The notes under the pieces: model-generated
Seen by the model: the letters and a program-made list of their open reading frames with translations, nothing else
Told to the model about the DNA's origin: nothing
Database searches by the model: none
Assembly: GCA_038363005.1 (NCBI GenBank)
Contig: JBBQBI010000005.1
Location: 62,001-126,000, forward strand
DNA length: 64,000 bases
From: JAKOWB01 sp038363005
GTDB lineage: Bacteria > Pseudomonadota > Alphaproteobacteria > Kiloniellales > JACOMY01
Direction of reading: 5' to 3'
Translations under genes and position numbers: made by a program
Shown here: one piece after another, positions 33,303 through 41,359 of the stretch
Layout of the letters: every line of letters starts with the position of its first letter
Numbering within the stretch: the stretch's first letter is position 1

Positions 33303-34043
33303 ATGAACAAGATCGATCTTGCTGGCCAGTCGGCCGTCGTCACTGGCGGTGCCCAGGGCATCGGCCGCGCCGTGGCGGCGCGCCTGGTCGCCAGCGGCGC
33401 GACGGTCACCATCTGGGACCGCGACGCCGCGTTGGCGGAGCAGACGGCGGCGGCACTGAAGGCCAGCTTCGTGGCGCTGGACCTGACCGACTGGCCAGCA
33501 GTGCAGCAGGCCACGGCGACGACCCTGGCAAAGACCGGCCGCATCGACATCGCGGTGAACAACGCCGGCATCGCCGGCCTGAATGCGCCGCTGGCCGACT
33601 ATCCGATCGACGAGTGGCGCCGTGTGCTGGCGATCGACCTGGACAGTGTCTTCCACTGCCTGAAGGCGGTAACGCCAGTCATGCAGAAGCAAGGCTATGG
33701 CCGCATCGTTAACGTCGCTTCGATCGCCGGCAAGGAAGGCAACCCCAACGCCTGCGCCTACTCCGCCGCCAAGGCCGGGGTCATCGCGCTGACCAAGTCG
33801 CTGGGCAAGGAGCTGGCAAGCCAGGACATCGCGGTGAACTGCGTGACCCCGGCGGCGGCGCGCACCGCGATCTTCGACCAGATGACGCAGCAGCACATCG
33901 ACTACATGCTGGCGAAGATTCCGCGTGGCCGCTTTGTCGAGGTCGACGAGGTGGCGGCGATGATCGCCTGGCTGGTCTCCCGCGAATGCAGCTTCACCAC
34001 CGGCGGCGTGTTCGATCTGTCCGGCGGCCGGGCGACTTACTAG
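33303..34043 (+). CDS. Short-chain dehydrogenase/reductase of sugar-acid type
   Basis: A 246-residue classical SDR with VTGGAQGIGRAVAARL, VNNAGIAGLN, catalytic Ser in IVNVASIAGKEG and Y-x3-K in CAYSAAKAGV. Distinctive is the end of the protein, PAAARTAIFDQMTQQHIDYM then VFDLSGGRATY, where most SDRs have VDGG. Similar ends occur in sugar and 2-keto-3-deoxy-sugar-acid dehydrogenases. It is the only gene driven rightward from operator 5, opposite the sugar-acid dehydratase, so it may act on the dehydratase product or on the parent sugar. Its TAG stop overlaps that of the convergent SirB1 gene in CTAG. Confidence 0.84.
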   Translation: MNKIDLAGQSAVVTGGAQGIGRAVAARLVASGATVTIWDRDAALAEQTAAALKASFVALDLTDWPAVQQATATTLAKTGRIDIAVNNAGIAGLNAPLADYPIDEWRRVLAIDLDSVFHCLKAVTPVMQKQGYGRIVNVASIAGKEGNPNACAYSAAKAGVIALTKSLGKELASQDIAVNCVTPAAARTAIFDQMTQQHIDYMLAKIPRGRFVEVDEVAAMIAWLVSRECSFTTGGVFDLSGGRATY

Positions 34044-34891
34044 TTCACCTGGCGCAGCAGCAGGGAGCGTTGCCGCTCCGCCTCGGCCCGCAGGCGCGGG
34101 TCGGGGGCCAGGGCGATGACCTGGCCTAGCGCCACGACGGCGGCGCCCAGGTTCTCCAGCCGCTGGTGCAGCGCGGCCGCCTCGGCCCAGAGGCTCCAGT
34201 CGCCGGGCGCCAGCAGCAGCATGGATACCAGGGTCGCCAGGCCGGGCTCCAGCTGGTTGCTCTGCAGGCGACGCAGCTTGATGTTGTTCTGCAGCCGCAG
34301 CAGCACCTCGCGGTTGGACAGCGGCAGCGTGTGATCGGGTGTCAGCTCGGCGGCGTCGCCGGTGATGGCCTTGGCCAGGGCCCGCAGCCCGGCGGCATCC
34401 AGCACCCCGCCGCCGTTGAAGGGATCCAGGATCAGCCGCCGCGGGCCCTGCGCCAGGCGGACCAGCACATGGCCGGGGAAGCGCAGCGCCTCGGCCTCCC
34501 AGCCCTGGGCGCGGGCGCCGTGCAGATAGAGGATCGCCAGGGTGACCGGGATGCCGCGCCGGCGGTCGATCACCCGCATCAGGTTGGCGTTCTGCGTGTC
34601 GTCGTAGGTCTGGCTGTCGCCCTCGTAACGCAGGCGGCCGCGGATCGCCTCGTTCAGCGCCACGGCGCGGGCCTCAAGCGTGGCGCCGGCGCCCTCGCCG
34701 ACCAGCGCCGCCAGCTCGGCCAGGTGTGCGCGATAACGCTCCAGCCCGACGCGCGGGCGGTCCAGTGCAGCCAACAGTAGCGCCGTCTCCGCCAGGTCCA
34801 GCCGGGCGTCGGGCTGTTGCCCGGCAGCCGCCAGAAGCGCCTCGATCTCCTGGCGCCCGACGATGCCGCTGCCCTGCTCCGCTTCGCTCAT
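34040..34891 (-). CDS. SirB1-family protein (transglutaminase-like with TPR)
   Basis: A 283-residue protein of the SirB1/YchA group. The N-terminal transglutaminase-like region contains ALNEAIRGRLRYEGDSQTYD, NLMRVIDRRRGIPVTLAILY and FPGHVLVRL, with LILDPFNGGGVLD after it. The C-terminal part has TPR-like pairs (LVSMLLLAPGDWSLWAEAAA). No catalytic Cys is apparent in the usual position, as in many family members. Function is not established. ATG at 34891 overlaps the yraN stop (ATGA), so it is coupled to rsmI-yraN. It converges on the last gene of the catabolic island and the stops overlap. Confidence 0.87.
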   Translation of the reverse strand: MSEAEQGSGIVGRQEIEALLAAAGQQPDARLDLAETALLLAALDRPRVGLERYRAHLAELAALVGEGAGATLEARAVALNEAIRGRLRYEGDSQTYDDTQNANLMRVIDRRRGIPVTLAILYLHGARAQGWEAEALRFPGHVLVRLAQGPRRLILDPFNGGGVLDAAGLRALAKAITGDAAELTPDHTLPLSNREVLLRLQNNIKLRRLQSNQLEPGLATLVSMLLLAPGDWSLWAEAAALHQRLENLGAAVVALGQVIALAPDPRLRAEAERQRSLLLRQVN

Positions 34892-35256
34892 CCGACCTCC
34901 CACGCCCCCATGATATGGCGTGGCCGGTGCCCGGGGGCCAGCAGCACAGCGTCGAAACGCAGCACCAGGGCCGCCAGGTCGGGGCGGCGCTGCAGGAAGG
35001 CCTGGGCGGCGCGGGCGACGCGGCCCTGCTGCTGCCGGCGGATCGCCTCGGCGGCGGCAGCCAGCGTGGCGCGACGCTTCACCTCGACCAGCGCCAGCAC
35101 GCCGCCGCGCCGCACGATCAGGTCGATCTCGCCGACCGGGCAGCGGAAATCGCGCGCCACCAGGCGCCAGCCCTTCAGCCGCAGCCACCAGAGCGCCAGG
35201 CTCTCGCCGCGATGGCCGGATTTCTCGGCCCGGCGGCGCTGCTCAGTCGTCGGCAT
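34888..35256 (-). CDS. yraN: UPF0102/YraN-family nuclease-fold protein
   Basis: A 122-residue protein of the YraN family, which has a restriction-endonuclease-like fold and no settled role. Core motif: GEIDLIVRRGGVLALVEVKRR, with E in GEID, D in IDLI and E-V-K forming the PD-(D/E)xK-type site. GHRGESLALWWLRLKGWRL precedes it. ATG at 35256 gives the normal length; its start overlaps the rsmI stop by 14 bp. Neighbourhood (rsmI beside lpoA) matches E. coli yraL-yraM-yraN. Confidence 0.92.
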   Translation of the reverse strand: MPTTEQRRRAEKSGHRGESLALWWLRLKGWRLVARDFRCPVGEIDLIVRRGGVLALVEVKRRATLAAAAEAIRRQQQGRVARAAQAFLQRRPDLAALVLRFDAVLLAPGHRPRHIMGAWEVG

Positions 35257-36109
35257 GCGGCATGAGCTCCAGCGCGCGGGCATAGACCTGGCGTTTCGGC
35301 AGGCCGGTGGCGCCGGCCACCGCCGCCACGGCGTCGCGCAGGCTGAGGTCGCCCAGCGCCTGGCTTAGCAGGGCGTCGAGGTCGTGCTGCTCGGCGCTCT
35401 CGGCGCCCGGCGGGCCGACCAGCACGACGATTTCGCCCTTCGGCGGACCGCTGGCGGCGTAGCCGGCCGCCAGCTGGTCGAGCGTCGCGTGGCGCAGCTC
35501 CTCGAAGCGTTTGGTCAGCTCGCGCGCCACGGCGGCCGGGCGGGCGCCCAGCACGGCGGCCAGGTCGGCCAGCATCTCCACCAGGCGGTGCGGCGCCTCG
35601 TAGAAGATCAAGGTGGCCGGCACCGCCTTCAGTTCCTCCAGCACACGCCGGCGCTGGCCGGCCTTGGGCGGCAGGAAGCCGGCGAAGAGGAAGCGCTCGG
35701 CCGGCAGGCCGGAGAGCTGCAGCGCCAGCAGCGCCGCCGCCGGCCCCGGCAGGGCGGTGACCATCACCCCAGCGGCGCGGCAGGCGCGCACCAGCGCGAA
35801 GCCGGGATCGGACAGCAGCGGCGTGCCGGCGTCGCTGACCAGCGCGATGCTGGCGCCGGCCTGCATGCGGCCGACCAGGCGGTCGGTGGCCGCCGGACCG
35901 GAATGCTCGTGATAGGCGGTCAGGCGCTCCGGCCCGCCCAGGCCGTGCGCGGTCATCAGCTTGCGGGTCTGGCGCGTGTCCTCGCAGGCCACCAAGGTGG
36001 CGCGCCGCAGCACGTCCAGCGCGCGCAGCGTAATGTCCTGCAGGTTGCCGATCGGCGTTGCCACCAGGTAGAGCCCGGGGGCGAGTGCCGCTGTCACTGT
36101 GTCTATCAT
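35243..36109 (-). CDS. rsmI: 16S rRNA (cytidine-1402-2'-O)-methyltransferase
   Basis: RsmI uses S-adenosylmethionine to methylate the ribose of C1402 in 16S rRNA at the decoding centre. The 288-residue tetrapyrrole-methylase-fold protein shows GLYLVATPIGNLQDITLRAL, CEDTRQTRKLM, YHEHSG, ALVSDAGTPLLSDPGFALV and ALPGPAAALLALQLSGLP. FYEAPHRLVEMLADLAAVLG and GEIVVLVGP follow. ATG at 36109 begins MIDTVTAALAPGLYLVATPI. It is divergent from an LpoA-like lipoprotein gene across about 150 bp, as in E. coli. Confidence 0.95.
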   Translation of the reverse strand: MIDTVTAALAPGLYLVATPIGNLQDITLRALDVLRRATLVACEDTRQTRKLMTAHGLGGPERLTAYHEHSGPAATDRLVGRMQAGASIALVSDAGTPLLSDPGFALVRACRAAGVMVTALPGPAAALLALQLSGLPAERFLFAGFLPPKAGQRRRVLEELKAVPATLIFYEAPHRLVEMLADLAAVLGARPAAVARELTKRFEELRHATLDQLAAGYAASGPPKGEIVVLVGPPGAESAEQHDLDALLSQALGDLSLRDAVAAVAGATGLPKRQVYARALELMPHADD

Positions 36110-36261
36110 GCCGCGGTCCGGCCCCAATCGCTGTGCAGCCTTGACTCTAGCAGGCCCGGCGCCGGAACCAACAAAGCCGGCCCGCGCTTGTGATTGTACA
36201 GCCACGCGGCTCTGGTTAGGCTCTGGCGATAGACTAGCCCCTGGGTTGGGAGGGAGAGTAG

Positions 36262-37497
36262 ATGTCGACGCTCGTGCGGAGCCTGAAGACGCTTGCCGTG
36301 GCCAGCTTGGCCTTGACGCTGCTGGCCGGCTGCAAAACCACTAATCAGTCCAAACCAACCACGGCCAGCACGCCGTCGACCACCGCCACGGTGCCGATCA
36401 CGCCCACCACCCCGACCCGCGCGCTGCTGCCCGGCCAGCCGGTCCGCGTGGCGCTGCTGCTGCCGCTGAGCGGCCGCGCGCAGCCGGCCGGCGAAGCACT
36501 GCTGAACGCGGCGCAGCTGGCGTTGTTCGACGTCGGCGACAGCACGCTGGAACTGATCGTCAAGGACACCGGCGATACGGTCGAGGGCGCCGCGTCGGCG
36601 ATGAACCAGGCGATGGGCGAAGGCGCCCAGCTGGTGCTGGGCCCGCTGTTCGGCGCGCAGATCGAGGCGGTGACACCGATCGCGCGGGCCGCCAACGTCA
36701 ACGTCATCTCCTTCTCCAACGACGAGGCCAAGGCGGACGACGCCAACGTCTTCATCATGGGCCTCAGCCCACGCGCCCAGGCCGAACGCATCGTCGGCTA
36801 CGCGGTGAGCCACGGCCTGACGCAGATCGCGGTGATCGCACCCAATTCGCAGTACGGCCAGGAGACGTTGAGCGGCGCCCAGGCGGCAGCCAGCGCCAAC
36901 GGTGGCAGCGTCATCGCTTCGGTGCTCTACGATACCGGCAAGGTCGACCTGTCGGAGGAGGTGCGCAATCTGGGCCACGGCTTCAACGCCGTGCTGGCGC
37001 CCGATTCCGCCAAGCGGATGATCGGCCTGGCGCCGCTGCTGGCCTATTACGACAACGACCCTGGCAAGGTGAAGTACCTGGGCTCGTCGCTGTGGGACGA
37101 TCCCCTGGTCGGCACCGAGCCGAACCTGGCCGGCGCCTGGTTCCCGGCGCCCTCGCCGGCGCCCTGGGAGCTGTTCAAGGAACGCTACATGCAGGCCTAC
37201 GGCACCGAGCCGCTGCGCATCGGCAGCCTGGGCTACGACGGCGTGGCGCTGGCCGCGACCCTGGTCGGCAACGCCCGCGCGGGCCGCGCCACCGAGGCGA
37301 CCACGACACCCGGCCAGTGGATCGGTCTCGACCGCAACTCGATCACCGCGCCCTCGGGCTTCGCCGGGGTCGACGGCATCTTCCGCTTCCTGTCGAACGG
37401 CCGGGTCGAGCGCGGCCTGGCCATCCTCGAGGTGCAGCGCGACATCTTCCCGATCGTCGAAGACTCGCCGGCGTCCTTCCAGGCGCTGACGAACTGA
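36262..37497 (+). CDS. Penicillin-binding protein activator LpoA-like lipoprotein
   Basis: A 411-residue lipoprotein with a lipobox LLAGC (Cys24) after a hydrophobic signal. A Thr/Pro/Ser-rich linker over about residues 25-52 precedes a type 1 periplasmic-binding-protein domain: VRVALLLPLSGRAQPAGEAL, GAQLVLGPLFGAQIEAVTPI, VISFSNDEAKA and IAVIAPNSQYGQETL. In E. coli, LpoA spans the periplasm to activate PBP1A. Alphaproteobacterial versions lack the N-terminal TPR domain, as here. The divergent rsmI-yraN arrangement supports the identity. Start ATG at 36262 follows GGGAGGGAGAG. Confidence 0.85.
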   Translation: MSTLVRSLKTLAVASLALTLLAGCKTTNQSKPTTASTPSTTATVPITPTTPTRALLPGQPVRVALLLPLSGRAQPAGEALLNAAQLALFDVGDSTLELIVKDTGDTVEGAASAMNQAMGEGAQLVLGPLFGAQIEAVTPIARAANVNVISFSNDEAKADDANVFIMGLSPRAQAERIVGYAVSHGLTQIAVIAPNSQYGQETLSGAQAAASANGGSVIASVLYDTGKVDLSEEVRNLGHGFNAVLAPDSAKRMIGLAPLLAYYDNDPGKVKYLGSSLWDDPLVGTEPNLAGAWFPAPSPAPWELFKERYMQAYGTEPLRIGSLGYDGVALAATLVGNARAGRATEATTTPGQWIGLDRNSITAPSGFAGVDGIFRFLSNGRVERGLAILEVQRDIFPIVEDSPASFQALTN

Positions 37498-37628
37498 CGC
37501 GGCCACGCGGTCTGGCGCCGCCGCGGCTGCCGGTCAGGCACCCGCGGCGGCCCCGGCTGCGTTACCTCCAGGGTGTGCTGTCCAAGGCGCGGTCCGTGCC
37601 CGGCATCCCACCTGGGATAGGAGACGTC

Positions 37629-38333
37629 ATGACGTCGAAACTTTGCCTGCTGCTCGGCAGCGCCGCGCTGCTGTTCGCCCTGGGCGGCTGCGCGACGAAG
37701 GAAGACGGCACGCCGGCCGAAGACACCAACGCCACGGCCAGCGCCGCTGCCAGCGATCCAGCACCCGCCGCGGCGAGCGATCCGGCCACCCCCGCCACCG
37801 CGACGGAAACCGCCAGCGCAGCGCCGACAGCCGCGGTGGACGCCGGCGCCAGCAGCGGCCCCTCGCCCGCCGCCGCCATGTCGCCTGATCGCGACCTGAT
37901 CGCCAACCTCGCCGCCTCGCCGGTGCACAGCAAGCTGCTGGCGGCGTTGCAAGCGGCCGGCCTGACCCAGACCTTGCAGGGCGAGGGCCCCTACAGCCTC
38001 TTCGCGCCGACCGATGCCGCCTTCGACGCGCTGCCGGCCGGCACGCTGGAGAGCCTGCTGCAGCCGGCCAACAAGGCGGCGCTGGTCAAGCTGCTGAGCT
38101 ATCACATCGTCGAGGGCCGCCTGGACACCCGCGCCATGGTCGCGGCACTGGACGACAACAACGGCAAGGTGACCTTGACCACGCTGGCCGGCGAACCGCT
38201 GGTCCTGCAGCGCAGCGGGCCGCGCCGCCTGGCGCTGGTCGATGCCGCCGGCAACCAGGCGACCATGACGGTGACCGACATCGTGCAGGCAAACGGCATG
38301 CTGCAGGTGATCGACGCGGTGCTGCGCCCCTAG
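37629..38333 (+). CDS. Fasciclin-domain lipoprotein
   Basis: A 234-residue lipoprotein: signal MTSKLCLLLGSAALLFALGG with lipobox Cys21. A long Ala/Pro/Thr/Ser linker (about residues 25-85) follows, then one fasciclin (FAS1) domain with its two conserved boxes: GEGPYSLFAPTDAAFDALPA and LLSYHIVEGRL. It ends TDIVQANGMLQVIDAVLRP, the usual third element. FAS1 proteins mediate adhesion or matrix contacts; this one is probably anchored in the outer membrane. ATG at 37629 follows GGGATAGGAG. The 130 bp upstream may hold its promoter. Confidence 0.9.
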   Translation: MTSKLCLLLGSAALLFALGGCATKEDGTPAEDTNATASAAASDPAPAAASDPATPATATETASAAPTAAVDAGASSGPSPAAAMSPDRDLIANLAASPVHSKLLAALQAAGLTQTLQGEGPYSLFAPTDAAFDALPAGTLESLLQPANKAALVKLLSYHIVEGRLDTRAMVAALDDNNGKVTLTTLAGEPLVLQRSGPRRLALVDAAGNQATMTVTDIVQANGMLQVIDAVLRP

Positions 38334-38343
38334 GGCCGGCGCG

Positions 38344-39876
38344 TCACGCGAGCAGGTGCTGCAGCAGCGCATCCAGGCGTTGCCGCCCTGCCGCGGTAGC
38401 CGCCAGCCGCCGCTCGTCCAGTGTCAGGTAGCCAGCCTCCAAGGCCGCCCGCAACCGCGCCGCTGACACGCTTTCCGTCAGCGACCGGCCGCTTTCCGCC
38501 TGCAGGCGGTCCAGCGGCACGCCCTCGGTCAGGCGCAAGCCCATCAGCAGCAGTTCGCGCAACCGGTCAGTGGCGTCTAGCGACTGGCGCGTGCGGGTGG
38601 CGTGGCCGTCGCGCTCGACGCGCTCAAGCCAGACCTCCGGCGCGCGGTGCTGCGACAGCGCCAGCTTCTCGCCCGCCAGGGTCAGGCGGCCGTGCGCGCC
38701 CGGCCCGATGCCGAGGTAGTCGCCATAGCGCCAGTAAACCAGGTTGTGGCGGCTCTCGGCGCCCGGCCGCGCATGGTTGGAAATCTCATAGGCCGGCAGC
38801 CCCAGCGCGCCCAGCGTCTCCTGCGTCGCTTCATAGAGCGCCGCCTGCACCGCCTCTGGCGGTAGGGCCAGCTCGCCGCGCCGGGCGCGGGCATGGAACA
38901 CCGTGTTCTCCTCCAGCGTGAGCTGATAGAGCGACAGGTGCTCGGTGCCCTCCTGCAGCGCGCGCGAAAGCTCCGCCGCCCAGGCCGCTGGCGTCTGTCC
39001 GGGCCGGGCGTAGATCAGGTCGAAGGAGATGCGCGGCACGGCGCGCCGCGCCAGGGCGACGGCGGCCAGCGCCTCGGCGGCGCTGTGCTGCCGGCCGAGG
39101 AAGGCCAAGCTGGCGTCGTCCAGCGCCTGCACGCCGAGCGACAGGCGGTTGACTCCGGCGGCGGCGAAGCCGGCGAAGGCGCCGGCCTCGGCCGAGGTGG
39201 GATTGGCCTCCAGCGTGATCTCGATGGCGGGGTCGAAGTCGAACAGCACCGCGGCGCGCTCGATCACCGCCGCCACGGTGGCCGGCGGCATCAGCGAGGG
39301 CGTGCCGCCGCCGAAGAAGATCGAGGTCAGGCGCCGCCGGCCGCTCTGCGCGGCATAGTGCTCCAGCTCGCGCAGCAGCGCGGCGCGCCAGCGGCCCTGG
39401 TCGATCGACTCGCGCACATGGCTGTTGAAGTCGCAGTAGGGGCACTTGGACTTGCAGAAGGGCCAGTGAACGTAAAGCCCGAAGCCGGGTTGTTGCCCAC
39501 TCTCCCCTTGGGGGAGAGGGTCGGGGTGAGGGGGGTCGGTTAACCCAGTCGGACCGGCATCCAGCGCCTCGACGATCCGCGCAACCACGCCGTCGCGATT
39601 GCCGAGCACATCGTTGTTCCAGAAGCGCAACACGCGGAAACCATGCAGCTCCAGCTCGCGCGTCCGTGCCACATCGGCCTCGCTGTCGGCATGCTGACCG
39701 CCATCGAGCTCGATAACGAGCTTCGCTTCATGGCAGACGAAATCGCCGACGAAACGTCCGAGGGGTTCCTGGCGGCGAAACTTTGCGCCCAGTTGCCGGT
39801 TCGAGAGTGCGCGCCAAAGCAGGCGCTCTGCGTCAGTCTGGTTGCGGTGGAGGTGGCGGGCCTGCTCACGTGCCAT
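38344..39876 (-). CDS. hemW: DUF559 nuclease-like domain fused in frame to HemW
   Basis: HemW is a radical-SAM haem chaperone/coproporphyrinogen oxidase-like protein. Its complete core runs from F132-GLYVHWPFC, with the radical-SAM cysteines C141, C145 and C148 (CKSKCPYC), through FFGGGTPSL, GVNRLSLGVQ and GIGPGAHGRL to the end. No ATG, GTG or TTG lies in frame immediately before it. The open frame continues into a DUF559 module (residues 1-115: DAERLLWRALSNRQLGAKFR, VGDFVCHEAKLVIELDGGQH, GFRVLRFWNNDVLGN), a Vsr-like PD-(D/E)xK fold starting at ATG 39876. The linker TDPPHPDPLPQGES is encoded by an inverted repeat. So HemW here seems to depend on the DUF559 start. A CTG start or an assembly error is the alternative. 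Confidence 0.85.
   Translation of the reverse strand: MAREQARHLHRNQTDAERLLWRALSNRQLGAKFRRQEPLGRFVGDFVCHEAKLVIELDGGQHADSEADVARTRELELHGFRVLRFWNNDVLGNRDGVVARIVEALDAGPTGLTDPPHPDPLPQGESGQQPGFGLYVHWPFCKSKCPYCDFNSHVRESIDQGRWRAALLRELEHYAAQSGRRRLTSIFFGGGTPSLMPPATVAAVIERAAVLFDFDPAIEITLEANPTSAEAGAFAGFAAAGVNRLSLGVQALDDASLAFLGRQHSAAEALAAVALARRAVPRISFDLIYARPGQTPAAWAAELSRALQEGTEHLSLYQLTLEENTVFHARARRGELALPPEAVQAALYEATQETLGALGLPAYEISNHARPGAESRHNLVYWRYGDYLGIGPGAHGRLTLAGEKLALSQHRAPEVWLERVERDGHATRTRQSLDATDRLRELLLMGLRLTEGVPLDRLQAESGRSLTESVSAARLRAALEAGYLTLDERRLAATAAGRQRLDALLQHLLA
39500..39540. repeat. Left arm of 41-bp inverted repeat bracketing the DUF559 module
   Basis: This 41-bp arm matches the reverse complement of 39898-39938 at 40 of 41 positions. 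Its outer end is a small hairpin (CTCTCCCC facing GGGGAGAG); the inner end is a GGGTCGGGGTGAGGGGGGT run. In the hemW reading frame it encodes the linker DPPHPDPLPQGES between the nuclease module and HemW. Peptides like PHPDPLPQGE recur in many proteobacterial annotations as translated repeats, which suggests a dispersed repeat family. Confidence 0.9.
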
Positions 39877-40522
39877 CGTACGGACGGGGCGGGCCTGACC
39901 GACCCCCCTCACCCCGACCCTCTCCCTCAAGGGGAGAGGGAGAAACGAACGCCCGCACCAGCTGCGCAAAGGCCTTCGCGCGGTGGCTCATGGCGTGCTT
40001 CTTCGCCGGGTCCATCTCGCCGAAGGTCTCGCTCTCGCCGTCGGCCAGGAAGATCGGGTCGTAGCCGAAGCCGTGGCTGCCGCGTGGCGGGAAGACCAGG
40101 GTGCCGTCGACGCGGCCCTCGAAGAGCTGCGTCGCCGCGCCGGGAATGGCCAGCGCCAGGGCACAGACGAACCAGGCGCGGCGGTCGAAGTTTTCTCCCA
40201 GCTCGCGCTCGACGCGCGCCATGGCGCGGGAGAAGTCCTTCGTCGGCCCAGCCCAGCGCGCCGAGTAGATGCCGGGCGCGCCGCCCAGGCCGGAGACGCA
40301 GAGGCCGCTGTCGTCGGCCAGCGCCGGCAGGCCGCTGGCCTGGGCCGCCGCCTCGGCCTTCAGCCGCGCGTTGCCGACGAAGCTGTCCTCGGTCTCCTCC
40401 GGCTCCGGCAAGCCGAGGTCGCCAGCCGACAGCACCGCGCAGCCGAAGGGCGCCAGCAGCTCCGCGATCTCGCGCAGCTTGCCGGCATTGTGGCTGGCGA
40501 TGACCAGGCGCGCGGGCACCAT
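39866..40522 (-). CDS. rdgB: XTP/dITP pyrophosphatase with repeat-encoded C-terminal tail
   Basis: RdgB hydrolyses non-canonical purine nucleoside triphosphates (dITP, XTP) to monophosphates and keeps them out of DNA. The 218-residue protein has LVIASHNAGKLREI, ETEDSFVGNARLKAEAAA, ADDSGLCVSGLGGAPGIYSA, GFGYDPIFL and MSHRAKAFAQLV. The normal protein ends shortly after that last helix. Here about 24 extra residues (from about 195, SPSPLEGEGRGEGGRSGPPR and a few more) are read from the right inverted repeat and the border of the DUF559 insert. The stop lies 11 bp inside the DUF559-HemW frame. ATG abuts the rph stop exactly (TAGATG). Confidence 0.94.
   Translation of the reverse strand: MVPARLVIASHNAGKLREIAELLAPFGCAVLSAGDLGLPEPEETEDSFVGNARLKAEAAAQASGLPALADDSGLCVSGLGGAPGIYSARWAGPTKDFSRAMARVERELGENFDRRAWFVCALALAIPGAATQLFEGRVDGTLVFPPRGSHGFGYDPIFLADGESETFGEMDPAKKHAMSHRAKAFAQLVRAFVSPSPLEGEGRGEGGRSGPPRPYDGT
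39898..39938. repeat. Right arm of 41-bp inverted repeat bracketing the DUF559 module
   Basis: The inverted partner of the arm at 39500-39540, with the hairpin end again outermost. Together they enclose about 357 bp that hold nearly the whole DUF559 module. In the rdgB frame this arm encodes most of the altered C terminus (SPSPLEGEGRGEGGRS). I see no clear target-site duplication next to either arm. Confidence 0.9.
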
Positions 40523-41239
40523 CTAGAGGCCCAGGATCTGCTTCTGCCGCAGCACCAGCGCGGCGGTGCCCTGCTCGGCGAGGTCGAGCAGCCGGTCCAG
40601 CGTGGCGCGCGGGAAGCTGCCGCGCTCGGCCGTGGCCTGCACCTCGATCAGGTTGCCGCTGCCGGTCAGCACGAAGTTGGCATCGGCCTCGGCATTGGAG
40701 TCCTCGTCGTAATCAAGGTCCAGGCAGGCCTGGCCGCCGAACAGCCCGACCGAGATCGCCGCCACCTGGTCGGTCAGCGGGATCTGCTTGATGGCGCCCA
40801 GCTCCTGCATGTGGCGGAAGGCCAGGTAGAGCGCGACGTAGCCGCCGGTGATGGCCGCCGTGCGGGTGCCGCCGTCGGCCTGCAGCACGTCGCAGTCCAG
40901 CTTGATCTGCCGCTCGCCGAAGCCGGTCATGTCGGTCACCGCGCGCAGCGCGCGGCCGATCAGGCGCTGGATCTCCTGGGTGCGGCCGCTCTGCTTGCCC
41001 TTGGCGGCCTCGCGCTCGCCGCGGGTATGGGTGGCGCGCGGCAGCATGCCGTATTCGGCGGTGACCCAGCCCTTACCGCTGTTGCGCAGCCACGAGGGCG
41101 TCTGCTCCTCCACCGAGGCGGTGCAGAGCACGGCGGTGTGGCCGAAGCGCACCAGGCAGGAGCCCTCGGCGTAGCGGTTGACGTCGATTTCGAAGCTGAC
41201 GGGGCGCAGTTCGTCGGGCTGGCGGCCGGAAGGGCGCAT
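40523..41239 (-). CDS. rph: Ribonuclease PH
   Basis: A phosphate-dependent 3'-5' exoribonuclease that trims tRNA 3' ends and helps degrade rRNA. The 238-residue protein starts MRPSGRQPDELRPVSFEIDV and contains GSCLVRFGHTAVLCTASVEE, EYGMLPRATHTR, QEIQRLIGRALRAVTDM, DCDVLQADGGTRTAAITGGY (catalytic aspartate region) and DLDYDEDSNAEADANFVLTG. Its stop directly precedes the rdgB ATG. The rph-rdgB-hemW order and its divergence from hrcA-grpE are typical of alphaproteobacteria. Confidence 0.96.
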   Translation of the reverse strand: MRPSGRQPDELRPVSFEIDVNRYAEGSCLVRFGHTAVLCTASVEEQTPSWLRNSGKGWVTAEYGMLPRATHTRGEREAAKGKQSGRTQEIQRLIGRALRAVTDMTGFGERQIKLDCDVLQADGGTRTAAITGGYVALYLAFRHMQELGAIKQIPLTDQVAAISVGLFGGQACLDLDYDEDSNAEADANFVLTGSGNLIEVQATAERGSFPRATLDRLLDLAEQGTAALVLRQKQILGL

Positions 41240-41330
41240 GGTTTGGGAGTCCTTTTGCTGACGGCGCGGCTATAGACCCTGGCGGCGGCCGGGTCCATAG
41301 GTGGCGGGCCCCCCCCCTTGAACCCTTGCG

Positions 41331-41359
41331 TTGACGCTGGCGGTGGCGCTCCCTAAATA
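41331..41359 (+). promoter_or_regulatory. Candidate sigma-70-type promoter for hrcA-grpE, next to a 9-C tract
   Basis: TTGACG at 41331-41336 and TAAATA at 41354-41359 are 17 bp apart, 52 bp before the hrcA ATG. A run of nine cytosines (41309-41317) lies just upstream, followed by CTTGAA. I see no CIRCE element (TTAGCACTC and inverted partner) here, so HrcA autoregulation through CIRCE is not supported at this promoter. Confidence 0.5.

Noticed and set aside
39500..39938. The repeat arms as ordinary transcription terminators
   Set aside because: They are translated inside two open frames of one co-directional operon and are long, nearly identical and paired, which terminators are not.
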